A stretch of 64,000 bases of DNA. It comes from Actinoplanes solisilvae. GTDB taxonomy: Bacteria > Actinomycetota > Actinomycetes > Mycobacteriales > Micromonosporaceae. Under the pieces are notes generated by a model. The model made no database searches. It was not told the origin of the DNA and saw nothing but the letters and a program-made list of their open reading frames with translations. A program made the position numbers and the translations under genes. Positions 25,625 through 33,301 of this stretch are shown one piece after another; within the stretch, counting starts at the first letter, position 1; each line of letters opens with the position of its first letter. Location of the stretch: the NCBI RefSeq assembly GCF_003999975.1, contig NZ_RJAC01000008.1:62001-126000 (forward strand), given 5' to 3'.

Positions 25625-25664
25625 CCACCGAAAGAGCGCCAGAGCCGTTTTCTTGACAGTCCCG
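25625..25664 (-). repeat. Right terminal inverted repeat of the second ISL3 element
   Basis: Forty bases, exact reverse complement of 24018-24057; upstream end of the transposase. Confidence 0.9.
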
Positions 25665-25745
25665 TGTGCCGCCCAACGTTGGCGTTGCTGCTAAAGAACT
25701 CTCGCAAGTGGCGGGTGGGGATGCGGCCCTTGATGTCGAGGCCCG

Positions 25746-25783
25746 AGGGTGTGGTCACCGCTGCTCGGCGGTGACCACACCCT
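25746..25783. terminator. Strong hairpin terminator
   Basis: AGGGTGTGGTCACCGC (25746-25761) and GCGGTGACCACACCCT (25768-25783) are perfect 16-base complements around a 6-base loop. It lies 45 bases beyond the stop of the small secreted protein gene (minus strand) and is not followed by a T-run. Confidence 0.75.
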
Positions 25784-25827
25784 TAGGGACAGCCTTATCG
25801 TGTGAATCGGGTGTTCGACAATACCGA

Positions 25828-26178
25828 TCAGCCCGTCGTGCACTGCCAGGTGTCGGTGACGCAGAGCGTGATGTTCACGATATGGTCGGCTGAGCGACGG
25901 AAGCCGAACCCATTACTGACCGACATTTCGCCTTGAGTGGTCGGGCCGGTGTGCCACCAGACCGTTGCTGGCCTGCCGGTGGAGTTCCCCATCGACACGT
26001 AAATGCCGCCGAGGGCCGGGTCGTTCTCGTAACGTGCAACAATCTGGCCGCTGGCGACCCTGACCTCTCCACCGTCTTCGGCAAACGCGGGCGAGGCAAC
26101 TACTGTCGAACCGAGCACGGCGGTCACTGATGCCACCACCGCACCAGCAATAACCCTGCGTTTGATCTTGCTGGCCAT
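25828..26178 (-). CDS. Small secreted protein, unknown function
   Basis: A 116-residue protein with a clear Sec signal peptide: MASKIKRRV, a hydrophobic core, then SPAFA-ED with cleavage near residue 33. The mature 80 residues are beta-rich in appearance (GGIYVSMGNSTGRPATVWWH) and end with a pair of Cys in TLCVTDTWQCTTG that could form a disulfide. I do not recognise the family; size and signal resemble many small actinomycete exported proteins. It is followed by a strong terminator hairpin and preceded by a transposase fragment, so it is a single-gene unit. ATG 26178 has a usable AGG-rich sequence upstream. Confidence 0.75.
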   Translation of the reverse strand: MASKIKRRVIAGAVVASVTAVLGSTVVASPAFAEDGGEVRVASGQIVARYENDPALGGIYVSMGNSTGRPATVWWHTGPTTQGEMSVSNGFGFRRSADHIVNITLCVTDTWQCTTG

Positions 26179-26284
26179 CGATTACCTCCAACAGGTCGAG
26201 GGCTGCCGCCTCAGACGAGGCGAGCCTGCCCTTTTCATAGACAAACGTGACGGACGGCCATGCCTTCAGTCCGAATTGTTGAAG

Positions 26285-26500
26285 CGTCAGACACATGGAG
26301 CTTTTTTGTCCTGCGTAGTGGGTTGCTTCGATGTGGTGCAGGAGGAGGATGGATTGCACGATGGTGGTCGCTGGCGTGGCAGTAGCGCAGCTTGGCCAGG
26401 ATTTCTGAGTCTTGAGGAATGTGATCGCGCGTTCGCCGCGGGCGTGGTTGACGGCCTTCTGTCGGCGTGGCAGCTTCGGCCGGAACCGGCGCCGTTCGAA
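26285..26500 (-). pseudogene. IS5-type transposase, C-terminal fragment
   Basis: The minus-strand frame reads PKLPRRQKAVNHARGERAIT, FLKTQKSW, then TPATTIVQSILLLHHIEATH. The pattern LPRRQKAVN...GERA...LKT...IVQAIL is the conserved C-terminal end of one group of IS5-type transposases. A few residues after VNHA are missing compared with the usual text, and no upstream catalytic part is found. Confidence 0.6.
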
Positions 26501-26528
26501 CGGGGTTCGCATACCGCCGCCGTCTCCA

Positions 26529-26760
26529 TCAAACCCGGGGCGCGCCGAGTTCTGCGAGTGAGGCTGCTAGTGGATGTGGTTGGCCGGTCAGGGCGGCGAG
26601 CGCGGCGGCGACGGCGGGCAGGTTGGCTTTGATGTATTTGGTGGTGGGCGCGCTTTTCTTGTCGGTGTGCCCGGCGTAGGCGCGGGCGATGCCGTAGCCG
26701 AAGTTGCGTTCGACCCAGGTCAACGTGGTGTGGCGTAGTCGTCGCCTCCATGCATCTCGG
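26529..26760 (-). pseudogene. Tyrosine recombinase, C-terminal fragment
   Basis: The frame reads LRHTTLTWVERNFGYGIARAY then AGHTDKKSAPTTKYIKANLP and ends AALTGQPHPLA. HxLRHT, AGHT and the Tyr of TKYIKA correspond to the HxxR, H/W and catalytic Tyr boxes of tyrosine recombinases. The upstream catalytic Arg and the core-binding domain are missing. It lies about 100 bases beyond the stop of the intact recombinase and resembles it, so it may be the leftover of an earlier integrated element in the same tRNA site. Confidence 0.7.
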
Positions 26761-26859
26761 TGCGCTGGCCTGGTTCGTTCTGGAGCAGACGACTGAGCAG
26801 CGCGAGGCTCGGCCCCGTCCGTCGAACGGGGCCAGCCCAGCTGGCTTCGAGCGAGCCAT

Positions 26860-27753
26860 TCAGTCGGAGGCTTCGACTTCGGAGAGTGCATTTGTCGGAC
26901 GCGCGAGTGGGTGGGTGCCGCCGAAGACTTGGGTGAAGGCCCAGGCGACGTCAGTCACGCCGTAGGGCGCGATGTAGGTGGCCGTGGCCCCGAACTTGTT
27001 GAGTCGGTGACCGGCGAACGCCGCCGCGAGCACGGGCGAGCGGGTGACACGTTCGACGTTGGTGATCGTCGTGTGTCGGAACCAGTGCGTGCTCAGGCCG
27101 ACCTCGTCAGCCCACGCCACGTTGCGGTGTACACGCTCCCACAGGCCATCGAGCCTGCGCCGGGTCCACGAGTAGATCGGGCATGAGGGTTGCAGTAGGT
27201 ATTCCATCATGAGCTGGGACACGGGTTGTTCGCGTACGGTGCTGCCCTTTTCGTCGAGCAGGACCGTTTGGCGAGCGGGGTGCAACTTTTCAGGAGTTAG
27301 GTTGAGTAGCCCTTCTCGCCGGCACGCGGTTTCGAGCAGGAGTCGGAGCAGTCCGGTCTCCTCGTCACGTACCGCGTTGAATACGTCGGCTACCTGATCG
27401 TCGGTGAGCGCCGTTCGTCGGCTGTCTCGCCGTGGTGGCTTGTGGACGGCCCTGGCGGGATTGTGCAGAAGGTGCCCGTCGGCGATGGCGGTGTCGAACA
27501 GACGACGGCAGGCGGCGATGGCGTGTTCCCTGGCGCTGGCTCCGTTGACCGAGGTGCTGCGCCTGATCGCCATCGCCTGAGCCCAGACGCCGAGTTCGGT
27601 GATGTCCGAGACGGCGAGTTGGTCGATTTTGCGGTGGCCGTGCCGTTCCGCCAGCAGCTGCAGGTAGTAGGCGTAGAGGTCACGGCTGCGTGGTGCGAGG
27701 CCGACCAGCGCTCTCGGGATAGCTTCCTCGACCGACGGGACTCGCCTACGCAT
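26860..27753 (-). CDS. Tyrosine recombinase (site-specific integrase)
   Basis: A 297-residue recombinase. Residues about 1-110 form a SAM-like core-binding domain (SRDLYAYYLQLLAERHGHRK); the catalytic domain has the first Arg in ETACRREGLLNL, HWFRHTT (HxxR), FAGHRLNKFG (H/W box) and the Tyr nucleophile in ATATYIAPYG. ATG 27753 overlaps the stop of the small upstream frame (ATGCGTAG, 8 bases), so the two are probably translated together. It sits about 400 bases from the 3' end of tRNA-Leu(GAG), the usual place of an element that integrates there. It marks the accessory region to its left as a likely mobile island. Confidence 0.85.
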   Translation of the reverse strand: MRRRVPSVEEAIPRALVGLAPRSRDLYAYYLQLLAERHGHRKIDQLAVSDITELGVWAQAMAIRRSTSVNGASAREHAIAACRRLFDTAIADGHLLHNPARAVHKPPRRDSRRTALTDDQVADVFNAVRDEETGLLRLLLETACRREGLLNLTPEKLHPARQTVLLDEKGSTVREQPVSQLMMEYLLQPSCPIYSWTRRRLDGLWERVHRNVAWADEVGLSTHWFRHTTITNVERVTRSPVLAAAFAGHRLNKFGATATYIAPYGVTDVAWAFTQVFGGTHPLARPTNALSEVEASD

Positions 27754-27964
27754 CGTGGCTCCCAGCGAGGCTGACGTCGACGGTCGTGCCCGCAGGCCAC
27801 GGCAACGGCCGGTCGAGGCGGCCGTCCTCGCCGATGACACGGCGCACGGACATGCCGCGGATGGCGGGCAACGCCCTCGGCCCCTGCCGGCCGGCGGGCC
27901 GCTCCGGAGCGATCGCGCCCTCGGACGGGCGCGCTGACACCTGTGGTGGTTCGAAACGAGTCAT
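27746..27964 (-). CDS. Small protein coupled to the integrase
   Basis: A 72-residue frame from ATG 27964 (MTRFEPPQVSARPSEG) to TAG 27746, overlapping the integrase start by 8 bases. Basic and Pro-rich in the middle (APERPAGRQGPRALPAIRGM), with no known domain. The overlap and orientation suggest a partner of the recombinase, for example a directionality or start-up function, but there is no sequence evidence for that. GAGA upstream gives a weak ribosome site. Confidence 0.45.
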   Translation of the reverse strand: MTRFEPPQVSARPSEGAIAPERPAGRQGPRALPAIRGMSVRRVIGEDGRLDRPLPWPAGTTVDVSLAGSHDA

Positions 27965-28096
27965 ACCGATCTCGTCGGTCACCGCTGAGCGGCAACGTAG
28001 GTTGCCGACCGGTTGCCATGCGTCCCCGCAACCCGCTCGAACACGGAAGCGTGTGACGGATGCGCCAGAAACGTGCCTCAAGCGGCGCTCTAACAC

Positions 28097-28129
28097 AAAA
28101 AATCGGGTCTAAGCCTTCGCTTAAACCCG
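28097..28129 (-). terminator. Rho-independent terminator of the tRNA-Leu gene
   Basis: Read on the minus strand, CGGGTTTAAG and CTTAGACCCG (one mismatch) form a stem around CGAAGG at 28129-28104, followed by ATTTTTTG. A stem plus T-run 18 bases beyond the tRNA is a classical terminator. Confidence 0.85.
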
Positions 28130-28146
28130 ACATTTGGTACAAAAGT

Positions 28147-28230
28147 GTCCGGAGGGGGACTTGAACCCCCACGCCCGATAAAGGGCACTAGCACCTCAAG
28201 CTAGCGCGTCTGCCATTCCGCCACCCGGAC
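28147..28230 (-). tRNA. tRNA-Leu (GAG anticodon)
   Basis: The minus strand begins GTCCGGGTGGCGGAATGG and ends GGTTCAAGTCCCCCTCCGGAC; acceptor ends GTCCGGG and CTCCGGAC pair, with one G-U. The anticodon stem-loop CTAGCTTGAGGTGCTAG puts GAG in the loop. The long variable arm (TGCCCTTTATCGGGCG) and 84-base length fit a class II leucine tRNA. CCA is not encoded. The T-loop GTTCAAGTC is intact. It is the probable attachment site used by the integrases at 26.5-27.8 kb. Confidence 0.97.
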
Positions 28231-28404
28231 CTGCATGTTTGGACCGTTGAGGGCCGACTTCTGTCGGCGTCCCAGCGGGCCGCACAGGAGAGAACTTTAC
28301 ACGGCCCTCCGGAGGGGTTGAAGCAGGGGTGGGGGTGGGACATTCCGGGGCATTCGTCGGGGGTGCCGGCTGGGGTCTGGTGTTGGGTTCCGGTTGGGGG
28401 CAGC

Positions 28405-29538
28405 ATGGCCTTCGTGTCGGAATCGTCCCCGCTCGCGGCTGTGTGGCAGCGGGCCCATGCGCTGGTGTCCGCGGGGGATCTGGCGGGGGCCCGGGCCGTG
28501 CTCGAGCATGGGGTGGAACTGGGGAGGGTCAATCTTTCCGAGGATGATCCGGGTGTTTTGCGTACGGCCTTCGAGCTGGGGGTCGTGCTGCAGCGTGGGG
28601 ATGATCCGGTGGGGGCTCGGCGGGTGCTTGAGGAGGCGTACGCGGCTGGGCAGTGGCGGTTGGGGGACGCTGATCCGCTGATGGTGCGGATCTCGCACGA
28701 CATCGGGGTCGTGGCCGAGGAGCTTGGGAATCGGCATGAGGCTCGGAAGGCCTTTTCGCGGGTTGCGGAATTCGGACCGGCGGTTCTTGGGGATGAGCAT
28801 CCGGCGGTGGTGAAGGCTCGGGCCTACCTGGGGGCGGACACGACGGGGCGCGGCGGGAGCCGGTCGGGCGAGGGCCAGGTGGCCACTCCCCCGGTGTCGC
28901 GGTTCGGCGGCGAAGAGCAGATCGGGCCCGTGGGGAGCGGCAGGGCCGGCGGGACGGCGCGGGAGCGGCCTCTGCCCCTGGTCGTGGGACCGCCTGCTGT
29001 CGAGCAGCGTGTCGGGGTCGGTCCGGTGACAGCACCGCTCAGAGGGGCGCTTGAGGAGCCGACGGTTCTGCAGCCGGTCGTCGTGCCGCGTCTGGGGGCG
29101 GAGAGGGGCACGCACGGGCAGCGGAAAGGGCTGGGCGTGTTCGCGGCTGTGGCGGCGGGGGTGGCCGCGGTTTTTGCTGTTGCAGCGTTGGTGGTTGTGC
29201 TGGCTGGTCAGGTGGGGGGCTCGGGTGGGGAGTCCGATGTGCCAACTCTTGTGGGGGACGCGCCTCTCGACGTGAGGCTCAGCGACAGGGGTTCGGCGAT
29301 CGGGGTGTCCTGGAAGGATCCGACGGCGGGGACTGTGTCGTTCATGGTCATCATGGGGCGGCCGGGGGTTGAGCTGAAGCCCGCGGGGACGCTGGGACCT
29401 GGGCAGACGTCGTTCGAGATGAGCGGGTTGAATCCGTCGTTGGATTACTGCTTCGCGGTGGTGGCCGTGTACCAGAGGGATCGGTTCGCCACGTCGCCGC
29501 AGACGTGCACACGGCGAGCCAACGCTACTCCGCGATAG
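28405..29538 (+). CDS. TPR protein with membrane anchor and FN3-like domain
   Basis: A 377-residue protein of three parts. Residues 8-140 are TPR-like helical pairs (LAAVWQRAHALVSAGDLAGA, GNRHEARKAF). A long flexible region then leads to one hydrophobic helix at about 242-268 (GVFAAVAAGVAAVFAVAALVV). After it a fibronectin-III-like domain (about 285-370) lies outside the cell by the usual rule: the TPR part inside, FN3 outside. ATG 28405 has GGGGG 8 bases upstream. It is the first gene of the block TPR, FN3, MoxR, DUF58, transglutaminase, so it may connect that machinery to the cytoplasm (inference). Confidence 0.8.
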   Translation: MAFVSESSPLAAVWQRAHALVSAGDLAGARAVLEHGVELGRVNLSEDDPGVLRTAFELGVVLQRGDDPVGARRVLEEAYAAGQWRLGDADPLMVRISHDIGVVAEELGNRHEARKAFSRVAEFGPAVLGDEHPAVVKARAYLGADTTGRGGSRSGEGQVATPPVSRFGGEEQIGPVGSGRAGGTARERPLPLVVGPPAVEQRVGVGPVTAPLRGALEEPTVLQPVVVPRLGAERGTHGQRKGLGVFAAVAAGVAAVFAVAALVVVLAGQVGGSGGESDVPTLVGDAPLDVRLSDRGSAIGVSWKDPTAGTVSFMVIMGRPGVELKPAGTLGPGQTSFEMSGLNPSLDYCFAVVAVYQRDRFATSPQTCTRRANATPR

Positions 29539-29692
29539 TTCGCGTTCACCCACAGCGAAGCTTGATCACTTAGCGCGACCGGGGTTATCCACAACCGTGA
29601 CGGTCCGGGTGTCGGCATCCATCGCCATCCCCCTATGATGGCCAGCGTCCTTGACCACCAGGTGCCACACCTCACGGGGGAGGGAAACGGCC

Positions 29693-32302
29693 GTGACCAG
29701 CCAAGTTGAGCAAGTTCCGCAGCGCCGTCGGTGGCGCCGGGGCTACCTGGTCACGATCGCTACCGTCCTGAGCCTCGCGGGCGGGGTCGGGCTGACCGTG
29801 CTGGGCCTCGGGTCGGCCGATCAAGCGGTGGCCAGCTTCGACGCGGCGTCGTGGGTGTGGAGCAGGTCGCAGGGCGAGGCGGCGCGCATCAACGGGGTGA
29901 CCGCCAAGGTGGACACTCGGGTCGACGTGGCCAAGGCCCGTGGGCATGACCTTCAAATCGTGCAGAACGACCGGTTCGTGATTCTGCGCGACGTGAACAC
30001 GGGCGCGGTCGGGTCGATGGATCTGACGACCCTTCAGGAGTATTGGAACGCCTCCACGACCTCGGGCATCGGGGTGCGGGTCGCGTTGCACGAAGACTCG
30101 GTGTTCGTCATCGACGCTGTGCAGGGGCAGGTGCAGCAGCTCGACCCGCGTACGTTGGGGGCGCTCGGCGGTCCGTTGCGGTTCGCGCCGGGCATCGCGG
30201 GTGGCGTGTTCGACGGTGAGGGCAAGCTGTGGGTGGCGGCGCCCAGCGAGGGCACGGTCACGGCGATCACGCCGGCTCCGACCGCTTCGGGGGCTCCGGC
30301 GGCAGGTCCCCAGCGCGTACGGACCGAGTCCGTGGCCGAGCCGTTCCATGATCTCGCTCTGAGCACGTTGGACGACGGCGTGGCGGTCCTCGACCGTACG
30401 ACCAATGCGTTGCACACCGTGCGCAACAGCCAGAAGGGTAAGACCAGCGTCACGCTGCCGCTCGCGGGGCCGGGGACGCTGCCCGCGCATGTCGACGGCA
30501 AGCAGGTGCCGGTGACCGTGCCTGACTCGCGTCATGTGTACGTGGTGGGTGACGAGGGGCTGCGCGGCGAGTTCGTGGTGCCGGGCGAGAGCGACGGCAT
30601 GCAGCCGGCGGTGGCGTGGCAGGGCTATTTCTACGTGGCCGACGCTGACGGGGCCGTGCGCGTGTTCGATTCGGCGGGTAAGCGGCAGAAGGACATCACG
30701 TTCCCGTCGCCGGGTGGGCCGCTCGAGCTGGAGGTTCGTGAGGGCTACCTGTTCATCAACGCGCCGGGGTCGTCCACGGCCCGGGTCGTGGACGGGTCGC
30801 ACGGGGTGCGCACCGTGGACAAGTACGCCGATGACGTGCTCGGGGGCGATCCGTCGCCGGCTCCGCCGAAGCCGCCGGAAGCGCCGCCCAAGCCGAAGAA
30901 GCCGGTGGTGAGCAAGCCGAGCGCGCCGCGGAACGTACGGGCGGCGGCCGGCAACGCCGAGGCGCGGGTGACGTGGCAGGCCGCACGGGACAACGGGGCG
31001 GTCGTCACGCGCTATCTCGTGGCGGGGGCGGGGCGGACGTTCCAGGTCGGCGCCGACCAGCGGGCGCTGACCGTGACCGGTTTGGTGAACGGGGAGACGT
31101 ACGAGTTCTCGGTGCGGGCGGTCAACCGCAAGGGCGAGGGGCCGGCGCGTACGAGCAACTCGGTGCGGCCGACGGCTGAGGTGCCTGACGCGCCGACGGC
31201 GGTGACGGCGGAAGCACGGCCGGACGGGTCGGTCGCGGTGAGCTGGCCGGCGGCGAACGGGCAGGGGCTGAAGATCCGGCGGTACACGGTGACGGCGATC
31301 TCCGAGGGCGGCAGCGCTCCGATCGGTGAATCGGCCAAACCGGGCCTGGTCGTGAAGGACCTTAAGTACGGCAAGCAGTACGCGTTCACGGTGGTGGCGG
31401 TCAACGAGCGCGGGGCCGGGTCGAAGGCGTCGCCGGTCAGCGACAGTGTCGTGCCGTTCACGAAGCCGGGACAGCCGGGCGGGGTCGACGCGGCGACCGT
31501 GGGCGATCAGGCCGGGACGATCGCGGTGGCGTGGGAACCGGCCGACGACAACGGACGGCCGATCACGAAATACGTGGTGAGCGCGGGCGGGAAGACGACC
31601 GAGGTCACCGAGGGCACGTCGGCGACGCTGAACGGGTTCGGGGCGGGAACGACCGTCGCGGTCGAGGTGCGGGCGGTCAACGAAGCCGGCGAGGGCGAGG
31701 CGGGGCGGGCCACGGCACGGACGGTGGCGGCGCCGCGGGTGACGGTGACCGGCGTGAACCCGACGTTCAACACGGCGACGGTCTCGATGAGCGTCGACGC
31801 GGGCGGCGGCACGGCGACCTGCTCGGTGGTTGCCTCCGGCGGCGGGGGCACGGCGTCGGGCAACTGCACGAGCCTGAAGGTGGCGAAGCTCAAGCCGAGT
31901 ACGCGGTACACGTTCACGGTGACGGCCAAGAACGCGGCGGGGGAAGTGACGGCCAAGCCGGTGGCGACGACCGATGCACTGTTCGGGACGGCGACCTGCC
32001 GTAACGGCGAGAACGGGGACACGGCTACCTACTGCGACGAGGACCGGTCCGGGCGCAACGGCAACGAGATCTTCAGCGTGACCCGGCAGGACAACGACCG
32101 GCAGGTCGGCTGGGCCAAACCCGGCACACGGCTGCAGGCGTACTGCAAGAAGGCCGGCGAGGACGTGGACTCGTACATCTACAACAAGCAGAAACGCAGC
32201 ACCTGGTGGGTGCAGGTGAACTACGGCGGCAAGAACTTCATCCCGTGGGCGTGGCTCAACCTCGACGGCGGGGACGACCTCGACGACCTGCCGGCCTGCT
32301 GA
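29693..32302 (+). CDS. Membrane-anchored fibronectin type III surface protein
   Basis: An 869-residue extracellular protein. A membrane anchor at about 18-38 (LVTIATVLSLAGGVGLTVLG) follows a basic N-terminus. Residues 45-390 look like a beta-propeller (repeating VDTRV, LHEDSVFVIDAVQGQVQQLD, GYFYVADADGAVRVFDSAGK). A Pro/Lys linker (PPKPPEAPPKPKKP) leads to three or four FN3 domains (about 410-770; for example PSAPRNVRAAAGNAEARVTW, PDAPTAVTAEARPDG). A C-terminal Cys-containing domain ends in NLDGGDDLDDLPAC. GTG 29693 is used because GGGGGAGGGA precedes it by 7 bases. The MoxR gene follows 9 bases later, implying one operon. Confidence 0.88.
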   Translation: MTSQVEQVPQRRRWRRGYLVTIATVLSLAGGVGLTVLGLGSADQAVASFDAASWVWSRSQGEAARINGVTAKVDTRVDVAKARGHDLQIVQNDRFVILRDVNTGAVGSMDLTTLQEYWNASTTSGIGVRVALHEDSVFVIDAVQGQVQQLDPRTLGALGGPLRFAPGIAGGVFDGEGKLWVAAPSEGTVTAITPAPTASGAPAAGPQRVRTESVAEPFHDLALSTLDDGVAVLDRTTNALHTVRNSQKGKTSVTLPLAGPGTLPAHVDGKQVPVTVPDSRHVYVVGDEGLRGEFVVPGESDGMQPAVAWQGYFYVADADGAVRVFDSAGKRQKDITFPSPGGPLELEVREGYLFINAPGSSTARVVDGSHGVRTVDKYADDVLGGDPSPAPPKPPEAPPKPKKPVVSKPSAPRNVRAAAGNAEARVTWQAARDNGAVVTRYLVAGAGRTFQVGADQRALTVTGLVNGETYEFSVRAVNRKGEGPARTSNSVRPTAEVPDAPTAVTAEARPDGSVAVSWPAANGQGLKIRRYTVTAISEGGSAPIGESAKPGLVVKDLKYGKQYAFTVVAVNERGAGSKASPVSDSVVPFTKPGQPGGVDAATVGDQAGTIAVAWEPADDNGRPITKYVVSAGGKTTEVTEGTSATLNGFGAGTTVAVEVRAVNEAGEGEAGRATARTVAAPRVTVTGVNPTFNTATVSMSVDAGGGTATCSVVASGGGGTASGNCTSLKVAKLKPSTRYTFTVTAKNAAGEVTAKPVATTDALFGTATCRNGENGDTATYCDEDRSGRNGNEIFSVTRQDNDRQVGWAKPGTRLQAYCKKAGEDVDSYIYNKQKRSTWWVQVNYGGKNFIPWAWLNLDGGDDLDDLPAC

Positions 32303-32311
32303 GGGTTGATC

Positions 32312-33301
32312 GTGACGGAACCACTGCCGCCGCACCACATCCGCGGCTTCGCTGAGGTGGCGGACGCGCTGGCCGAACGGGTCGGCGCGGTCGTGCTGGG
32401 CAAACCCGAAGTGGTGCGGCTCGCGTTGACGGCGTTGTTCGCGCAGGGGCACGTGCTGCTCGAAGACGTGCCGGGGGTGGGCAAGACGACCCTGGCGCGG
32501 GCCCTGGCGGCGTCGGTTCAGGGGCAGTGGCGGCGGATTCAGTTCACGCCCGACCTGCTGCCGTCGGACGTGTCCGGGGTGACGATCTTCAATCAGGCGT
32601 CGCGGGGGTTCGAGTTCCATCCGGGGCCGGTGTTCGCGAACATCGTGATCGCCGACGAGATCAACCGGGCGTCGCCGAAGACGCAGTCGGCGCTGCTGGA
32701 AGTCATGGAGGAGCGGCGGGTCACCGTCGACGGGGTGCCGCATCCGGTGCCGCAGCCGTTCCTGGTGGTGGCCACGCAGAACCCGGTCGAGATGGACGGC
32801 ACCTATCGGCTGCCGGAGGCGCAGCTCGACCGGTTCCTGGTGAAGCTGTCGGTCGGCTACCCGAGCGAAGAGGTCGAGGTCGAGGTGCTGCGCGGGGCGG
32901 CGCTGCGCTCCCCCGACACGATCGAGCCGGTGACCGAGACGGCGGTGATCGGCGAGATGGTGAAGATGGCCACGCGGGTGCACATCGCGGACCCGCTTTA
33001 CGCGTACGCGGTGCGGTTGGCGGCCGCGACACGCAACCATCCGCAGGTCAGGGTCGGGGTGAGCCCGCGCGGGGTGATCGCGCTGACTCGGGCCGCGTGC
33101 GCCTACGCGTTGATCAACGGGCGGGGCTACGTTCTGCCCGAGGACCTCAAGACCCTCCTGGAACCGGTCTTCGCCCATCGGGTGCTGCTGTCGGCGGACG
33201 CGCAGCTTCGCGGGGTGACGGCGGAAGAGGTTCTGCGGGACGCGGTGCGCTCGGTGCCGGTGCCCCTGCCCGACAGCAACCGAGCACCGGCCGGGGCGTG
33301 A
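32312..33301 (+). CDS. MoxR-family AAA+ ATPase
   Basis: A 329-residue cytoplasmic AAA+ ATPase. Walker A is EDVPGVGKTTLARAL (about residues 53-66), Walker B IVIADEINRASPKTQSALLE (about 113-132), sensor 1 VVATQNPVEMDGTYRLPEAQ, and a C-terminal lid GVSPRGVIALTRAA. MoxR proteins act as chaperones that help assemble protein complexes, often together with DUF58/VWA proteins, which matches the next gene. GTG 32312 has GAGGG 6 bases upstream. The stop TGA overlaps the GTG of the DUF58 gene by 4 bases. Confidence 0.95.
   Translation: MTEPLPPHHIRGFAEVADALAERVGAVVLGKPEVVRLALTALFAQGHVLLEDVPGVGKTTLARALAASVQGQWRRIQFTPDLLPSDVSGVTIFNQASRGFEFHPGPVFANIVIADEINRASPKTQSALLEVMEERRVTVDGVPHPVPQPFLVVATQNPVEMDGTYRLPEAQLDRFLVKLSVGYPSEEVEVEVLRGAALRSPDTIEPVTETAVIGEMVKMATRVHIADPLYAYAVRLAAATRNHPQVRVGVSPRGVIALTRAACAYALINGRGYVLPEDLKTLLEPVFAHRVLLSADAQLRGVTAEEVLRDAVRSVPVPLPDSNRAPAGA

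Larger units (their letters stand above)
24018..25664 (-). mobile_element. ISL3-family element with 40-bp perfect inverted repeats
   Basis: Positions 24018-24057 and 25625-25664 are exact reverse complements over 40 bases (outer end CGGGACTGTCAAGAAAACGG). The transposase inside, on the minus strand, has several frameshifts and a stop. No 8-bp duplication is visible at the flanks (TCCGCCG on the left, TGTGCCG on the right), so one side may have been deleted or rearranged. The element lies in the 3' end of a tetR gene. Confidence 0.85.

Noticed and set aside
29585..29593. TTATCCACA, a perfect DnaA box
   Set aside because: Single copy, no AT-rich unwinding zone or replication genes nearby; one hit in 64 kb on two strands can be chance.
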